Origin: Variovorax sp. V213 | Lineage (GTDB): Bacteria > Pseudomonadota > Gammaproteobacteria > Burkholderiales > Burkholderiaceae_C | Reading direction: 5' to 3' | Assembly: GCF_041154455.1 (NCBI RefSeq) | Contig: NZ_AP028664.1 | Location: 2,047,001-2,111,000 of the forward strand | DNA: 64,000 bases | In this document: positions 54,642 to 63,868 of the stretch, one piece after another | Position numbering within the stretch: position 1 is the first letter of the stretch | Layout of the letters: each line of letters begins with the position of its first letter | Notes under the pieces: model-generated | Seen by the model: the letters and a program-made list of their open reading frames with translations, nothing else | What the model was told of the DNA's origin: nothing | The model's database searches: none | Position numbers and translations under genes: made by a program

Positions 54642-56591
54642 ATGACTTCCTGTGGTTCCCTTTCCCTCGGCCGTGTTCCCGCGCGCCGTCGCCGCCTTGC
54701 CTGCCTGCCGCTGGCGCTGGCGTCCGCTTTCGGCGGCATGGCGCTGCTTCAACTGCCCCTGGCTGTGCATGCGCAGCAAGTCGCAGCCGCCCCTGTGCTC
54801 GGCGAAACGGTGGTCACGGCCAACCGCACGCCGCAGCCGCTGTCGGACCTGGTGGGCGACGTGTCGGTCATCGACCGGCAGACCATCGAGCGCAGCGGCG
54901 CGGTCGGCGTGGCCGATGTGCTGGCGCGACTGCCGGGCATCGAGATCACGCGCAACGGCGGCGTGGGCAATACCACCAGCCTCTTCATCCGCGGCGCAGA
55001 GACGCGCTTCACGGCCGTGTACGTCGATGGCGTGCGCGTCGATTCGCAATCGACCGGTGGCGCCGGGTGGGAGAGCATCCCGCTCTCGCAGATCGATCGC
55101 ATCGAAGTGCTGCGCGGCCCGGCTGCCGCGGTGTACGGCTCCGACGCCGTGGGCGGCGTGATCCAGCTCTTCACCAAGCGCGGCGAAGAAGGCGTGTCCC
55201 CCTATGCGGGCATCGGCTTCGGCAGCCATGGCCTGCGCAAGGCCGAGGCTGGCGTGAGCGGCAAGTCCGGCGCTCTGGACTATTCGCTGGGTGTCGCGCA
55301 TGAAGAGAGCAGGGGCTTCAACGTGCAGCCTCTGGACAAGCGCACGCCCTCGAGGGACGGTTACACCAGCCCCGACCGCGACGGCTATCGCAGCAATGCC
55401 GGCAACCTGCGTCTGGGCTACCAGCTCACCCCCGACCAACGACTCGACGCCACGCTGCTCTACAGCGACATGGAAGCGGGCTACGACGCGCTTGTCAGCT
55501 CCAGGACCCGGCCGCCGATCCAGTTCAAGAACGACATCGGCAACAACACGCTGCGCACGGCCGGGCTTTCGTGGTCGGCCAAGTGGAACGACGTCTACAG
55601 CACGCGCGTACAGGTCACCGATTCGCAATCGGTCTACAAGACGCAGCCCTCGTTCTATCGCACCGAGACGAACCTTCGCGGCTACCTGTTCCAGAACGAA
55701 TTCCGCTTTGGCCCGCACCTGGTGACGGCCACGCTCGAACGCCGCGAAGACGCGCTGGAAAATGCGCCGACCCTCTTCAGCGGCCTGCTCGCGAGCAAGC
55801 GCTCGCAGGATGCGGTCTCGCTCGGCTACGGCTTCGTGCAGGGCGCGCATTCGCTCCAGCTGCACGTGCGCCGCGACGACGACAGCGAATTCGGCGGCAA
55901 GACCACCGGCAGCGCGGCCTACGGCTTCTCGATCACGCCCAGGCTGCGCGCCACCGTGTCGGCCGGAACGTCTTTCCGCGCGCCGACGCTGTACCAGCGC
56001 TTCAGCGAATACGGCACGCCTAGCCTCAAGCCCGAGTCGGGCCGCAACGTCGAGCTGGGCCTGCGGTACACCGACGGCGGCACGCATGCGGGCATCGTGG
56101 TCTACCAGAACCGCGTCAACAACCTGATCGTGTTCGACGGCTCGGCCACCAACTGCCGCTCCGGCTTCGGCTGCTATGCAAGTACTGCGCGCGCCCGCTA
56201 CCAGGGCGTGACGCTGTCGGGCGGCCACCGCATCGGCGACGTGACCTTGCGCGCATCGGCCGATTTCCAGGATCCGCGCGACCTGGACACCGACCTCCTG
56301 CTGGCGCGCCGCGCCCGCCGCCACGGCACGCTGGGCGCCGACTGGCGCATCGCCGGCTGGACGCTGGGCGCGGAGGTGCAATCGTCGAGCAAGCGCTACG
56401 ACGACGGGGCCAATACCCGCACCCTGGGCGGCTACACCGTGCTGAACCTGGTGGCCAGCACGCAGATCACGCGCGACATCGGCCTGGTGGCCCGCGTCGA
56501 CAATGTGGGCGACAAGGACTACACGCTTGCACGCGGCTACGCCACCGGCGGCCGCAACGCTTACATCGGCCTGAAGTGGACACCGCAATAA
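54642..56591 (+). CDS. btuB: TonB-dependent vitamin B12 receptor BtuB
   Basis: Outer-membrane barrel taking up cobalamin with TonB energy. The 649-aa precursor has an Arg-rich signal peptide (cleavage about residue 44, LAVHA-QQ). Then follow a TonB box (ETVVTANR), the plug domain (VSVIDRQTIERSG, DVLARLPGIEITRNGG, RIEVLRGPAAAVYGSDAVGGVI) and the barrel, ending in an aromatic strand. The riboswitch in front decides for a cobalamin receptor. Its last 16 bases overlap cbiA. Confidence 0.93.
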   Translation: MTSCGSLSLGRVPARRRRLACLPLALASAFGGMALLQLPLAVHAQQVAAAPVLGETVVTANRTPQPLSDLVGDVSVIDRQTIERSGAVGVADVLARLPGIEITRNGGVGNTTSLFIRGAETRFTAVYVDGVRVDSQSTGGAGWESIPLSQIDRIEVLRGPAAAVYGSDAVGGVIQLFTKRGEEGVSPYAGIGFGSHGLRKAEAGVSGKSGALDYSLGVAHEESRGFNVQPLDKRTPSRDGYTSPDRDGYRSNAGNLRLGYQLTPDQRLDATLLYSDMEAGYDALVSSRTRPPIQFKNDIGNNTLRTAGLSWSAKWNDVYSTRVQVTDSQSVYKTQPSFYRTETNLRGYLFQNEFRFGPHLVTATLERREDALENAPTLFSGLLASKRSQDAVSLGYGFVQGAHSLQLHVRRDDDSEFGGKTTGSAAYGFSITPRLRATVSAGTSFRAPTLYQRFSEYGTPSLKPESGRNVELGLRYTDGGTHAGIVVYQNRVNNLIVFDGSATNCRSGFGCYASTARARYQGVTLSGGHRIGDVTLRASADFQDPRDLDTDLLLARRARRHGTLGADWRIAGWTLGAEVQSSSKRYDDGANTRTLGGYTVLNLVASTQITRDIGLVARVDNVGDKDYTLARGYATGGRNAYIGLKWTPQ

Positions 56592-57994
56592 GCCAACCCG
56601 ACGCGGACGACGAACAGGCCGCAGGGCACACCTGCGCCGCCGTGCTGGTGGCGGCGCCGGCTTCGGGGCAGGGCAAGACCACCGTGGCGGCCGCCCTGGC
56701 GCGGCTGCACACGCGCCAGGGCCGACGCGTGCGGGTCTTCAAGTGCGGGCCCGACTTTCTCGACCCGCACTGGTTGGCGCTTGCGAGTGGTGCGCCGGTG
56801 CATTCGCTCGACCTGTGGATGACCGGCGAGGCGGATTGCCGGCGGCGGCTGCATGCGGCGGCCGGCGAGGCCGATTTGCTGATCGTCGAAGGCGTGATGG
56901 GCCTGTTCGACGGCAACCCCAGCGCAGCGGACCTGGCCGAGCGCTTCGGTCTGCCCGTACTCGCGGTGATCGATGCCCAAGCCATGGCCGGTACCTTCGG
57001 TGCGCTGGCTTATGGACTGCAGAACTTTCGGCCCGCGCTGCCATGGGCCGGCGTGCTGGCCAACCGCGTGGCAAGCGAGCGGCATGCCGGCATGCTCGAA
57101 GAAGCCCTGCGCGAACCCGCGCAATGGCTCGGCGCCTTGCCGCGCGGAGCCGATTTCGCGCTGCCCGAGCGGCACCTGGGCCTGGTCGCCGCGCATGAAC
57201 TCGGCGACGCGATGGCGCGGCTCGATGCGGCCGCCGACGCGATCGCCACAACGCCCCTCGGCCGGCGCGCACTTCAGGAATTGCCGCAGGTCCGCTTCGA
57301 GGCGCCCGCGGCCGGGCCGGAGCCACGCATCGCTCCCATGCTCGACGGCCGCACCATCGCCGTCGCGCGCGATGCGGCTTTTGCCTTCATCTATCCCGCC
57401 AACCTCGGCGTGCTCGCGGCATTGGGTGCGCGGGTCGTTTTTTTCTCGCCGCTCGCCGGAGATGCGCTGCCCGCATGCGATGCGGTCTGGCTGCCCGGCG
57501 GCTATCCCGAGCTGCATGCCAAGGCGCTGTCGGCCCGCGCCGCGCTGCGTGACGCGCTTGCCGCGCACGTCGCGGCGGACAAGCCGGTATGGGCCGAATG
57601 CGGCGGCATGATGGCGCTGTTCGAGGAGCTGCAAACAGCCGACGGCGCATCGCACCTGCTCTGGGGCCTGCTGCCGGGCCGCGTGACGATGCAAAAACGG
57701 CTGGCTGCACTGGGTCCCCAGCAACTCAGGTTGGGCGCCGACCTGCTGCGCGGACACACCTTCCACTATTCGAGCTGCGAGACACCGCTCATGCCGGCGG
57801 CGCTCACTGGCCGGCCCGATGCCGCCGCGGGCGCACGCGGCGGCGAGGCCTTCTACGTGCACGGCCCGGTGCGTGCGAGCTATTTCCACGCGTGGTTTGC
57901 TTCCAGTCCCGAAGCCACCGCCAGGCTGTTCAGTGCTGCGCCGATCGAGCTCGACCGCGAAACCCCGGAGGAAAACGCGCATGCCCATGCTTGA
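56576..57994 (+). CDS. cbiA: Cobyrinic acid a,c-diamide synthase (CbiA/CobB)
   Basis: Amidates the a and c side chains of the corrin ring using glutamine and ATP. The 472-aa protein has an N-terminal P-loop-type synthetase domain (LVAAPASGQGKTTVAAAL, then VFKCGPDFLDPHWLAL and VEGVMGLFDG) and a C-terminal class I glutamine amidotransferase-like domain with the catalytic cysteine in WAECGGMMAL. It starts inside btuB and overlaps cobU by 14 bases. It shows the cell can amidate incomplete corrins, not just use finished B12. Confidence 0.94.
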   Translation: MDTAISQPDADDEQAAGHTCAAVLVAAPASGQGKTTVAAALARLHTRQGRRVRVFKCGPDFLDPHWLALASGAPVHSLDLWMTGEADCRRRLHAAAGEADLLIVEGVMGLFDGNPSAADLAERFGLPVLAVIDAQAMAGTFGALAYGLQNFRPALPWAGVLANRVASERHAGMLEEALREPAQWLGALPRGADFALPERHLGLVAAHELGDAMARLDAAADAIATTPLGRRALQELPQVRFEAPAAGPEPRIAPMLDGRTIAVARDAAFAFIYPANLGVLAALGARVVFFSPLAGDALPACDAVWLPGGYPELHAKALSARAALRDALAAHVAADKPVWAECGGMMALFEELQTADGASHLLWGLLPGRVTMQKRLAALGPQQLRLGADLLRGHTFHYSSCETPLMPAALTGRPDAAAGARGGEAFYVHGPVRASYFHAWFASSPEATARLFSAAPIELDRETPEENAHAHA

Positions 57995-58562
57995 GCACGA
58001 ACTCATCCTTGGCGGCCAGAAGAGCGGCAAGTCGCGGCGTGCCGAACAGCGCGCCGTCGACTGGCTGGCCGAAGCGCCCGCAACGCGGCGCGCCGTGCTC
58101 ATTGCCACGGGCCAGGCCCACGACGACGAAATGCGTGCGCGCATCGTACGCCACCAGGCCGACCGCGCGCAGCGCGTGCCCGACATGCGCACCGTGGAAG
58201 AGCCCATCGAACTGGCGCGCGAAATCGTCACCCAGAGCGCGGCCGACACGCTGGTGGTGATCGACTGCCTCACGCTCTGGCTCACCAATTTGCTGATGCC
58301 GCTGCGCTCCGAATCGGCAAGGCCGATCACGCGCACGCCGGCGACGCATGTCGCCATGCTGCTGGTCGCACTGCGCGAAGCACGCGGACCGGTGGTCCTG
58401 GTCGGCAACGAGATCGGCCTGGGCGTGATTCCGCTTGGCGGCGAAACGCGGGCCTTCGTCGACGCGCTGGGCCGGCTGAACCAGGACGTGGCGGCCGCGT
58501 GCGCCCGGGTCACGCTGATGGTGGCCGGATTGCCGCTGACCTTGAAGGCGCCTGCCGCATGA
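57981..58562 (+). CDS. cobU: Adenosylcobinamide kinase / adenosylcobinamide-phosphate guanylyltransferase
   Basis: Bifunctional enzyme of nucleotide-loop assembly, 193 aa. The P-loop GGQKSGKSRRAEQ (about residues 11-23) and DCLTLWLTNLL are CobU signatures; VGNEIGLGVIPLGGETRAFVDALGRLNQ follows in the second half. A GGAGG ribosome site nine bases before ATG 57981 supports this start; a second ATG two codons on is possible. It overlaps cbiA and ends in an ATGA overlap with btuF. Confidence 0.95.
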   Translation: MPMLEHELILGGQKSGKSRRAEQRAVDWLAEAPATRRAVLIATGQAHDDEMRARIVRHQADRAQRVPDMRTVEEPIELAREIVTQSAADTLVVIDCLTLWLTNLLMPLRSESARPITRTPATHVAMLLVALREARGPVVLVGNEIGLGVIPLGGETRAFVDALGRLNQDVAAACARVTLMVAGLPLTLKAPAA

Positions 58563-59428
58563 CAAGAAACTGGATTCGCTCTTTCTCGCTTGCCATCGGC
58601 CTGGGCGTTTTCGGGCTGGCTGCGCACGCCCTCGATGTGGTCGACGAGCGCGGCGTGACGGTCAGCTTGCCGCAGCCGCCGCAGCGCATCGTCACGCTGC
58701 TGCCGTCATTGACCGAAGGGGTCTGCGCGCTGGGTGCGTGTTCCCGGCTGGTGGGCGTCGACAACTATTCCAACTCGCCGAACGAAGTGCTTGCCTTGCC
58801 TCGACTGGGCGGCGGCCTCGATCCCAACGTCGAAGCCATCGTCGCGCTGCGGCCCGATGCGGTGCTGCTTGCCAAGTCGTCGCGCGTGACGCAGCGGCTC
58901 GAGGCACTGGGCCTCAAGGTGCTGGTGCTCGAACCCAAGAGCCATGCCGACGTGCGGCGCGTGCTCGACAAGCTCGACCAGGTGCTCGGCACCCACGAGG
59001 CGGCGAACATCTGGCGCGCGATCGATGCCAGCGTGTCGGCCGCGGCACAGGCGCTGCCGGCCGGCGCGAAGGGCCAGCGCGTCTACTTCGAGGTCAACAG
59101 CGCGCCGTATGCGGCCGGCGAGTCCTCGTTCATCGGCGAGACGCTCACGCGGCTGGGCATGAAGAACATCGTGCCGGCTTCGCTCGGACCCTTTCCCAAG
59201 CTCAATCCCGAATACGTGGTGCGCGCCAATCCCGATCTCATCATGGTCAGCGTCCGCAGCGCGGCGGGCATGGAGCAGCGCCCGGGCTGGAGCGGAATAC
59301 GCGCGGTGCGCGAAGGGCGCATCTGCCGCTTCGATGCCGCAGAGGCCGACGTGCTCGTGCGCCCCGGCCCGCGCATGGACGAGGCCGCAAGGCTCATGGC
59401 CCGTTGCATCGCGGAGAAGGCCGGTTGA
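58559..59428 (+). CDS. btuF: Vitamin B12 ABC transporter substrate-binding protein BtuF
   Basis: Periplasmic receptor passing cobalamin from BtuB to BtuCD. The 289-aa precursor has a signal peptide ending LAAHA (about residue 23). The class III binding-protein fold is seen in PPQRIVTLLPSLTEGVCALGA, DPNVEAIVALRPDAVLL and NPDLIMVS. It overlaps cobU by ATGA and is followed by the permease. Siderophore receptors share this fold, but the cobalamin context decides. Confidence 0.92.
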   Translation: MTRNWIRSFSLAIGLGVFGLAAHALDVVDERGVTVSLPQPPQRIVTLLPSLTEGVCALGACSRLVGVDNYSNSPNEVLALPRLGGGLDPNVEAIVALRPDAVLLAKSSRVTQRLEALGLKVLVLEPKSHADVRRVLDKLDQVLGTHEAANIWRAIDASVSAAAQALPAGAKGQRVYFEVNSAPYAAGESSFIGETLTRLGMKNIVPASLGPFPKLNPEYVVRANPDLIMVSVRSAAGMEQRPGWSGIRAVREGRICRFDAAEADVLVRPGPRMDEAARLMARCIAEKAG

Positions 59429-60453
59429 GCCGCGCGGATCTCATGCACACACATCATCGGCGCCGCGTCTGGCTCTTCGGCATGGCCCTGCTGGGCGTGG
59501 GCGGCGCATTGGCCGTGTTCGGCCTGGGCATCGGCAGCACCGGCTTCCAAAGCCTGCTGGCGGCGCGGCACGATGCGGTGGCGCTACAGATCGTCTGGGA
59601 CATCCGGCTGCCGCGCACGCTCGGCGCGTGGCTGGCAGGCGCATTGCTCGGCCTCGCGGGTTCGGTGGCCCAGGGCCTGTTCCGCAATCCGCTGGCCGAT
59701 CCCTATCTGCTCGGCAGCGCCTCGGGCGCCTCGCTGGGCGTGGCCGTGGCGCTCCTGCTGTTCGGCGGCTCGGCCGCCAGCATGCAATGGGCGATGCGGC
59801 TGGGACTCACAGGCGCGGCCTTCGTGGGGGCGGTGTGCGCCGTGATGCTCACGCTGATGCTGGCGCGGGGAGTGCAGCAGACATTGCGGCTGCTGCTCGC
59901 CGGCGTGATCGTCGGCGTGGTGCTCGGCGCCGCCAAGGACCTGATCACCATCGCCTCGGCCGACATCCTGCAGGCCTTGCAGGGCTTCATCCTGGGCAGC
60001 ACCGGCCTGGTCGGCTGGAGCGCATGCGCAGTGATGGGCGCAGTCGGCGCGGTGTGCCTTTTGCTGGCCTGGGCGCTCGCGCCGGTGCTCGACGGACTTG
60101 CACTCGGAGAAGCGACGGTCCGCAGCCTGGGCCTCCCGCTGGGTGCGATGCGCGCCGCGTTGGTGGTGGTGCTCGCATTGGCCACCGGCGCGGCCGTGGC
60201 GCAGACCGGCCTGATCGCTTTCGTGGGGCTCGCCGCGCCGCACCTCGTGCGCTCCGTGGTCAAGACCACGCACGCGGGATTGATCGTGCTGTCGGCTGGG
60301 ATGGGCGGCTTGCTGCTGATGGCTGCCGACCTGTTGGCGCGCTGGCTCATTGCGCCGCAGGAACTGCCTGTGGGCGTGCTCACGGCCGTGCTCGGCGGCA
60401 GCTACCTGCTGTGGCTGATGCACAGGCGCAGCGCGCGGGGCGGTGTGGCATGA
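59425..60453 (+). CDS. btuC: Vitamin B12 ABC transporter permease BtuC (FecCD family)
   Basis: Inner-membrane permease of about 342 aa with ten helices. FecCD-family marks include RLPRTLGAWLAGALLGLAGSVAQGLFRNPLADPYLLGSASGASLG and, near the end, VGLAAPHLVRSVV and LPVGVLTAVLGGSYLLWL. A TTG at 59425 overlaps the btuF stop as TTGA and has GGAGAAGG just upstream; an ATG at 59443 is the alternative with a poorer ribosome site. It overlaps btuD by ATGA. Confidence 0.92.
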   Translation: MSRADLMHTHHRRRVWLFGMALLGVGGALAVFGLGIGSTGFQSLLAARHDAVALQIVWDIRLPRTLGAWLAGALLGLAGSVAQGLFRNPLADPYLLGSASGASLGVAVALLLFGGSAASMQWAMRLGLTGAAFVGAVCAVMLTLMLARGVQQTLRLLLAGVIVGVVLGAAKDLITIASADILQALQGFILGSTGLVGWSACAVMGAVGAVCLLLAWALAPVLDGLALGEATVRSLGLPLGAMRAALVVVLALATGAAVAQTGLIAFVGLAAPHLVRSVVKTTHAGLIVLSAGMGGLLLMAADLLARWLIAPQELPVGVLTAVLGGSYLLWLMHRRSARGGVA

Positions 60454-61232
60454 GCGGTCATATCCCGGCACTCGAAGCCCGCGGCGTGAGCGCCACGCTC
60501 GGCACCGCCGAGGTGCTGCACGGCATCCACCTGAAGCTCGGCGCCGCGCGCTGGACCAGCGTGGTCGGTCCGAACGGCGCGGGCAAGTCGACCTTGCTCA
60601 AGGCGCTTGCGGGCCTGCTCGCGCACCGCGGCGACGTCTTTCTTTTCGGCGAAGCGGCGGACAAGGTGCCGGGCCGCGTGCGCGCACAGCGCCTTTCATG
60701 GCTGGGCCAGAGCGGCGCGGCGGGCGAGGGCAGTGCCGACGACCTGATGGTCTACGACATTGCCATGCTCGGCCGCCTGCCGCACCAGCGCTGGCTCGCC
60801 GCGCCGAGCAAGGCCGACCGCGAAGCGGTGGAGCGCGCGCTGCGCAGCACCCAGGCCTGGGAGTGGCGCGAACGGCCGCTCGGCCAGCTCTCGGGCGGCG
60901 AGCGCCAGCGCGTGCTGCTCGCCCGCGCGCTTGCCGTGGAGGCCGAACTGCTCTTGATGGACGAGCCGCTTGCCAACCTCGACCCCCCGCACCAGGCGGA
61001 CTGGATGCAGACCACGCGCGCCCTGGTGGCCGAGGGTCGCACCGTGGTCAGCGTGCTGCATGAACTCCCAATGGCGCTGGCCGCCGACGAACTGGTGGTG
61101 ATGAACCACGGCCGCGTGGTGCACCATGGCGGCAGCAGCGATCCGGCCACCCACGCCGCGCTCGAGCAGGTGTTCGACCATCGCATCCGCGTGCACCGCG
61201 TGGCCGATCAGTGGATCGCGCTGCCGAACTGA
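60450..61232 (+). CDS. btuD: Vitamin B12 ABC transporter ATP-binding protein BtuD
   Basis: ATPase of the cobalamin importer, 260 aa. Walker A is GPNGAGKSTLL, the signature LSGGERQRVLLARAL, Walker B ELLLMDEPLANLD, and the switch His is in VLHELPMAL. It belongs to the FepC/BtuD group. It starts in the ATGA overlap with btuC and completes the btuFCD transporter encoded between assembly genes. Confidence 0.93.
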   Translation: MSGHIPALEARGVSATLGTAEVLHGIHLKLGAARWTSVVGPNGAGKSTLLKALAGLLAHRGDVFLFGEAADKVPGRVRAQRLSWLGQSGAAGEGSADDLMVYDIAMLGRLPHQRWLAAPSKADREAVERALRSTQAWEWRERPLGQLSGGERQRVLLARALAVEAELLLMDEPLANLDPPHQADWMQTTRALVAEGRTVVSVLHELPMALAADELVVMNHGRVVHHGGSSDPATHAALEQVFDHRIRVHRVADQWIALPN

Positions 61233-61261
61233 CGAGCATCAACACAAGGCCTACATACATC

Positions 61262-61831
61262 ATGCAAATCGAAACTCCCCCCAGCGAGAAGCCGTACGAC
61301 AAGGCCGAAGGCGAACGCCGCGGCATCGTCATCGTCAACACCGGCGACGGCAAGGGCAAGAGCACCGCGGCCTTCGGCCTGGCGCTGCGCGCGCACGGCC
61401 GCGGCAAGGCGGTGAAGATCTACCAGTTCATGAAAGTGCCCTCGGCGCGCTTCGGCGAGCACCGCATGTTCGAGCAGATCGGCATCCCGATCGAGGGCTT
61501 GGGCGACGGCTTCAGCTGGAAGAGCCAGGACCTCGAGCACTCGGCCCAGCTGGCGCGCGACGGCTGGGAAAAGGCCCGGGCGGCCATTCTTTCCGGCGAG
61601 TTCTTCCTGGTGGTGCTCGACGAGATCACCTATCCGCTGATCTACGGCTGGCTGCCGCTCGAAGGCGTGCTCGAAACGCTGCGCGAGCGGCCCAAGCATG
61701 TGCACGTGGTGCTCACCGGCCGCCGCTGCCCGCCGGAGATTGTCGAACTGGCCGACACCGTGACCGAGATGGCCATGGTCAAGCACGCATTCAAGGCCGG
61801 CATTCCGGCGCAGCGCGGCATCGAGGACTGA
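61262..61831 (+). CDS. cobO: Cob(I)yrinic acid a,c-diamide adenosyltransferase
   Basis: Adds the 5'-deoxyadenosyl group to cobalt from ATP. The 189-aa protein is of the CobA/CobO/BtuR type: P-loop NTGDGKGKSTAAFGLALRA (residues 27-45), VKIYQFMK, and VVLDEITYPLIYGW, plus the C-terminal ELADTVTEM and KHAFKAGIPAQRGIE ending. ATG 61262 gives the family N terminus; upstream frame overlaps btuD. Confidence 0.95.
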   Translation: MQIETPPSEKPYDKAEGERRGIVIVNTGDGKGKSTAAFGLALRAHGRGKAVKIYQFMKVPSARFGEHRMFEQIGIPIEGLGDGFSWKSQDLEHSAQLARDGWEKARAAILSGEFFLVVLDEITYPLIYGWLPLEGVLETLRERPKHVHVVLTGRRCPPEIVELADTVTEMAMVKHAFKAGIPAQRGIED

Positions 61832-61846
61832 GCCGCTGCCGGAGGC

Positions 61847-62815
61847 ATGTCCGCCGCTTTTTTCGCCCCTGCCTCGGCAGCCGTCGCGGCCCTGTGGCTT
61901 GCCTTGGCCGTCGACCGCTGGCTGGGTGAGCCTGCCGTGCGCTGGCATCCCGTGGTGTGGATGGGGCACTACCTCGGCTCGATCGGTGACCGCATGGCCC
62001 CGCGTGCGGCCGATGCGAAGCCGCGCGATCCGAGGCTCTTCATCGCCGGCGCGCTGGCATGGAGCGCGGGCGCGATGCTGGCCGGCGCGCTGGCGCTGGC
62101 ATTGCAGAAAGGCGCCGCGCAATGGCTGCCCGGATGGGCGGCGGCCCTGGTGCTGGCGCTCGCGCTGAAGCCGCTCTTCGCGTGGCGCATGCTGCGCGGC
62201 GAGGTGCTGGCGGTCGAGGCGGCACTGGCGGTTTCGCTCGAAGCGGGCCGCGCGCAGCTCGCACGGCTGGTGAGCCGCGATGTCTCCGTGCTCAGCGAAC
62301 GCGAAGTTCGCGAAAGCGCCATCGAATCGCTGGCCGAGAACCTCAACGATTCGCTCGTGGCGCCATTGTTCTGGTTCGTGCTGCTGGGCTTGCCGGGCGC
62401 GGCGGTCTATCGCTTCGCCAACACGGCCGACGCCATGTGGGGCTATCACGGCGAACGCAATGGCCGCGACTGGACCTGGTTCGGAAAATGGGCGGCGCGC
62501 GCCGACGACGTGCTCTCGTGGCTGCCGGCGCGGCTCACGGTATGGCTGCTCGCGCTCGCGGCGTGGCAATGGCCCGCGGGCGTGGCACGCGAGGCGCGCC
62601 GCACGCCGTCGCCCAACAGCGGCTGGCCGATGGCGGCCATGGCGCTGCTGCTCGGTGTGCGGCTCGCCAAGCCGGGCGTCTACGCCTTGAATGCCGAAGG
62701 CCGGCAGGCCGAAGCGGCCGATATGCGGCGTGCTGCGCGATGGGGCGGCAGGGCGGCGCTGGCGTTGGCGGTGTGTGCATCATTGGCCATCTTCGCGATC
62801 ACGAGACGGGCATGA
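61847..62815 (+). CDS. cbiB: Adenosylcobinamide-phosphate synthase CbiB
   Basis: Membrane enzyme attaching aminopropanol phosphate to adenosylcobyric acid. The 322-aa protein has several hydrophobic helices and the signatures HPVVWMGHYLGSI, RDVSVLSEREVRESAIESLAENLNDSLVAPLFW, and YRFANTADAMWGYHGERN. GGAGG precedes the ATG. Its stop overlaps the cobD start (ATGA), as expected since CobD makes its second substrate. Confidence 0.95.
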   Translation: MSAAFFAPASAAVAALWLALAVDRWLGEPAVRWHPVVWMGHYLGSIGDRMAPRAADAKPRDPRLFIAGALAWSAGAMLAGALALALQKGAAQWLPGWAAALVLALALKPLFAWRMLRGEVLAVEAALAVSLEAGRAQLARLVSRDVSVLSEREVRESAIESLAENLNDSLVAPLFWFVLLGLPGAAVYRFANTADAMWGYHGERNGRDWTWFGKWAARADDVLSWLPARLTVWLLALAAWQWPAGVAREARRTPSPNSGWPMAAMALLLGVRLAKPGVYALNAEGRQAEAADMRRAARWGGRAALALAVCASLAIFAITRRA

Positions 62816-63840
62816 CCCAGGAAGACGAAACGCTCGATGGTGCGGTGCATGGCGGCCCTGATGAGGGCGGCACGCCGTGGCACGATTTTTCGACCAACGG
62901 CAATGCCACGGGGTCGTGCCCCGCCGTCCTGGCCGCGCTGCGCGCGGCCGATGCGGCCCACTATCCGGACCCTGCCTATGTGCGGTTGCGCGGCGCACTG
63001 GCGCGCTTCCATGGCGTGGCAACGGAGCGCATCGTGATCGCGGCCAGCGCCAGCGAATTCATCCACCGCATCAGCGCCGCCTTCGCGCAGGGCGGTGGCC
63101 GCGAAGCGTGGCTGCCCGCGCACAGCTATGGCGACTACGAGCGCGCGGCCTTGGCTTGGGGCCTGCGGGTGCCGCGCTTTCCGGCGCCGCCCGGCGAGGC
63201 GGCGCTGCGATGGTGCTGCGAACCGTCGAGCCCGCTCGGCCAGGCTCAGCCCGATCTCACACTGCACACCAGGGCCGGCGGCCTCTGCGTGCTCGACCTG
63301 GCCTATGAACCGCTGCGCCTCGAAGGCACGGCATCGCTCGATGCAACCGAGCGAAACCGCGTGTGGCAGCTGTGGACACCCAACAAGGCGATGGGCCTCA
63401 CCGGCGTTCGCGCGGCCTACGCCATCGCACCCGATGACGCTGCGGCCGTACCATTGTTGCAGCGCCTCCAGCGCCTGGCCCCGTCGTGGCCGGTTGGCGC
63501 CCACGGCGTGGCGCTGCTCGAAACCTGGATCGGCACCGAAGCCCAGGCCTGGCTCGCGCAGAGCCTGCACACCTTGCAGGCCTGGAAAGCGCAGCAGCGC
63601 ACCCTCTGCGAATCGCTGGGGTGGCAATGCCTGCCGGGCGACGCCAACTTCTTCTGCGCGCGCACCGATGCGCCATACCCTCGACTGGCCGCCGCTTTGC
63701 GCGCCGAAGGCGTCAAACTGCGCGACTGCGCTTCCTTCGGCCTGCCGGGGTACGTGCGGCTGGGCGTGCTGCCGCCGCAGAGCCAGCAGGCGCTGAAAGA
63801 AGCCTGGACGCGCGCCGTTGCTGCCTCGGCCGAACATTGA
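62812..63840 (+). CDS. cobD: Threonine-phosphate decarboxylase-like aminotransferase
   Basis: PLP enzyme of fold type I expected to make (R)-1-amino-2-propanol phosphate for CbiB. The 342-aa protein has an N-terminal DFSTNGNATGSCPAVLAAL (the FS-N-NP-type start of CobD/CobC), the PLP-contact YPDPAYVRLRGALARFHG, and the internal-aldimine lysine in LWTPNKAMGLTGVRAAYA. Annotation as CobD (Salmonella) or CobC (Pseudomonas) is interchangeable. The usual aspartate motif before the lysine reads VLDLAYEPL. It is the last gene of the riboswitch operon as judged by spacing. Confidence 0.9.
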   Translation: MTQEDETLDGAVHGGPDEGGTPWHDFSTNGNATGSCPAVLAALRAADAAHYPDPAYVRLRGALARFHGVATERIVIAASASEFIHRISAAFAQGGGREAWLPAHSYGDYERAALAWGLRVPRFPAPPGEAALRWCCEPSSPLGQAQPDLTLHTRAGGLCVLDLAYEPLRLEGTASLDATERNRVWQLWTPNKAMGLTGVRAAYAIAPDDAAAVPLLQRLQRLAPSWPVGAHGVALLETWIGTEAQAWLAQSLHTLQAWKAQQRTLCESLGWQCLPGDANFFCARTDAPYPRLAAALRAEGVKLRDCASFGLPGYVRLGVLPPQSQQALKEAWTRAVAASAEH

Positions 63841-63868
63841 AGATCAACCCGATCCGCAGGACATCCGC

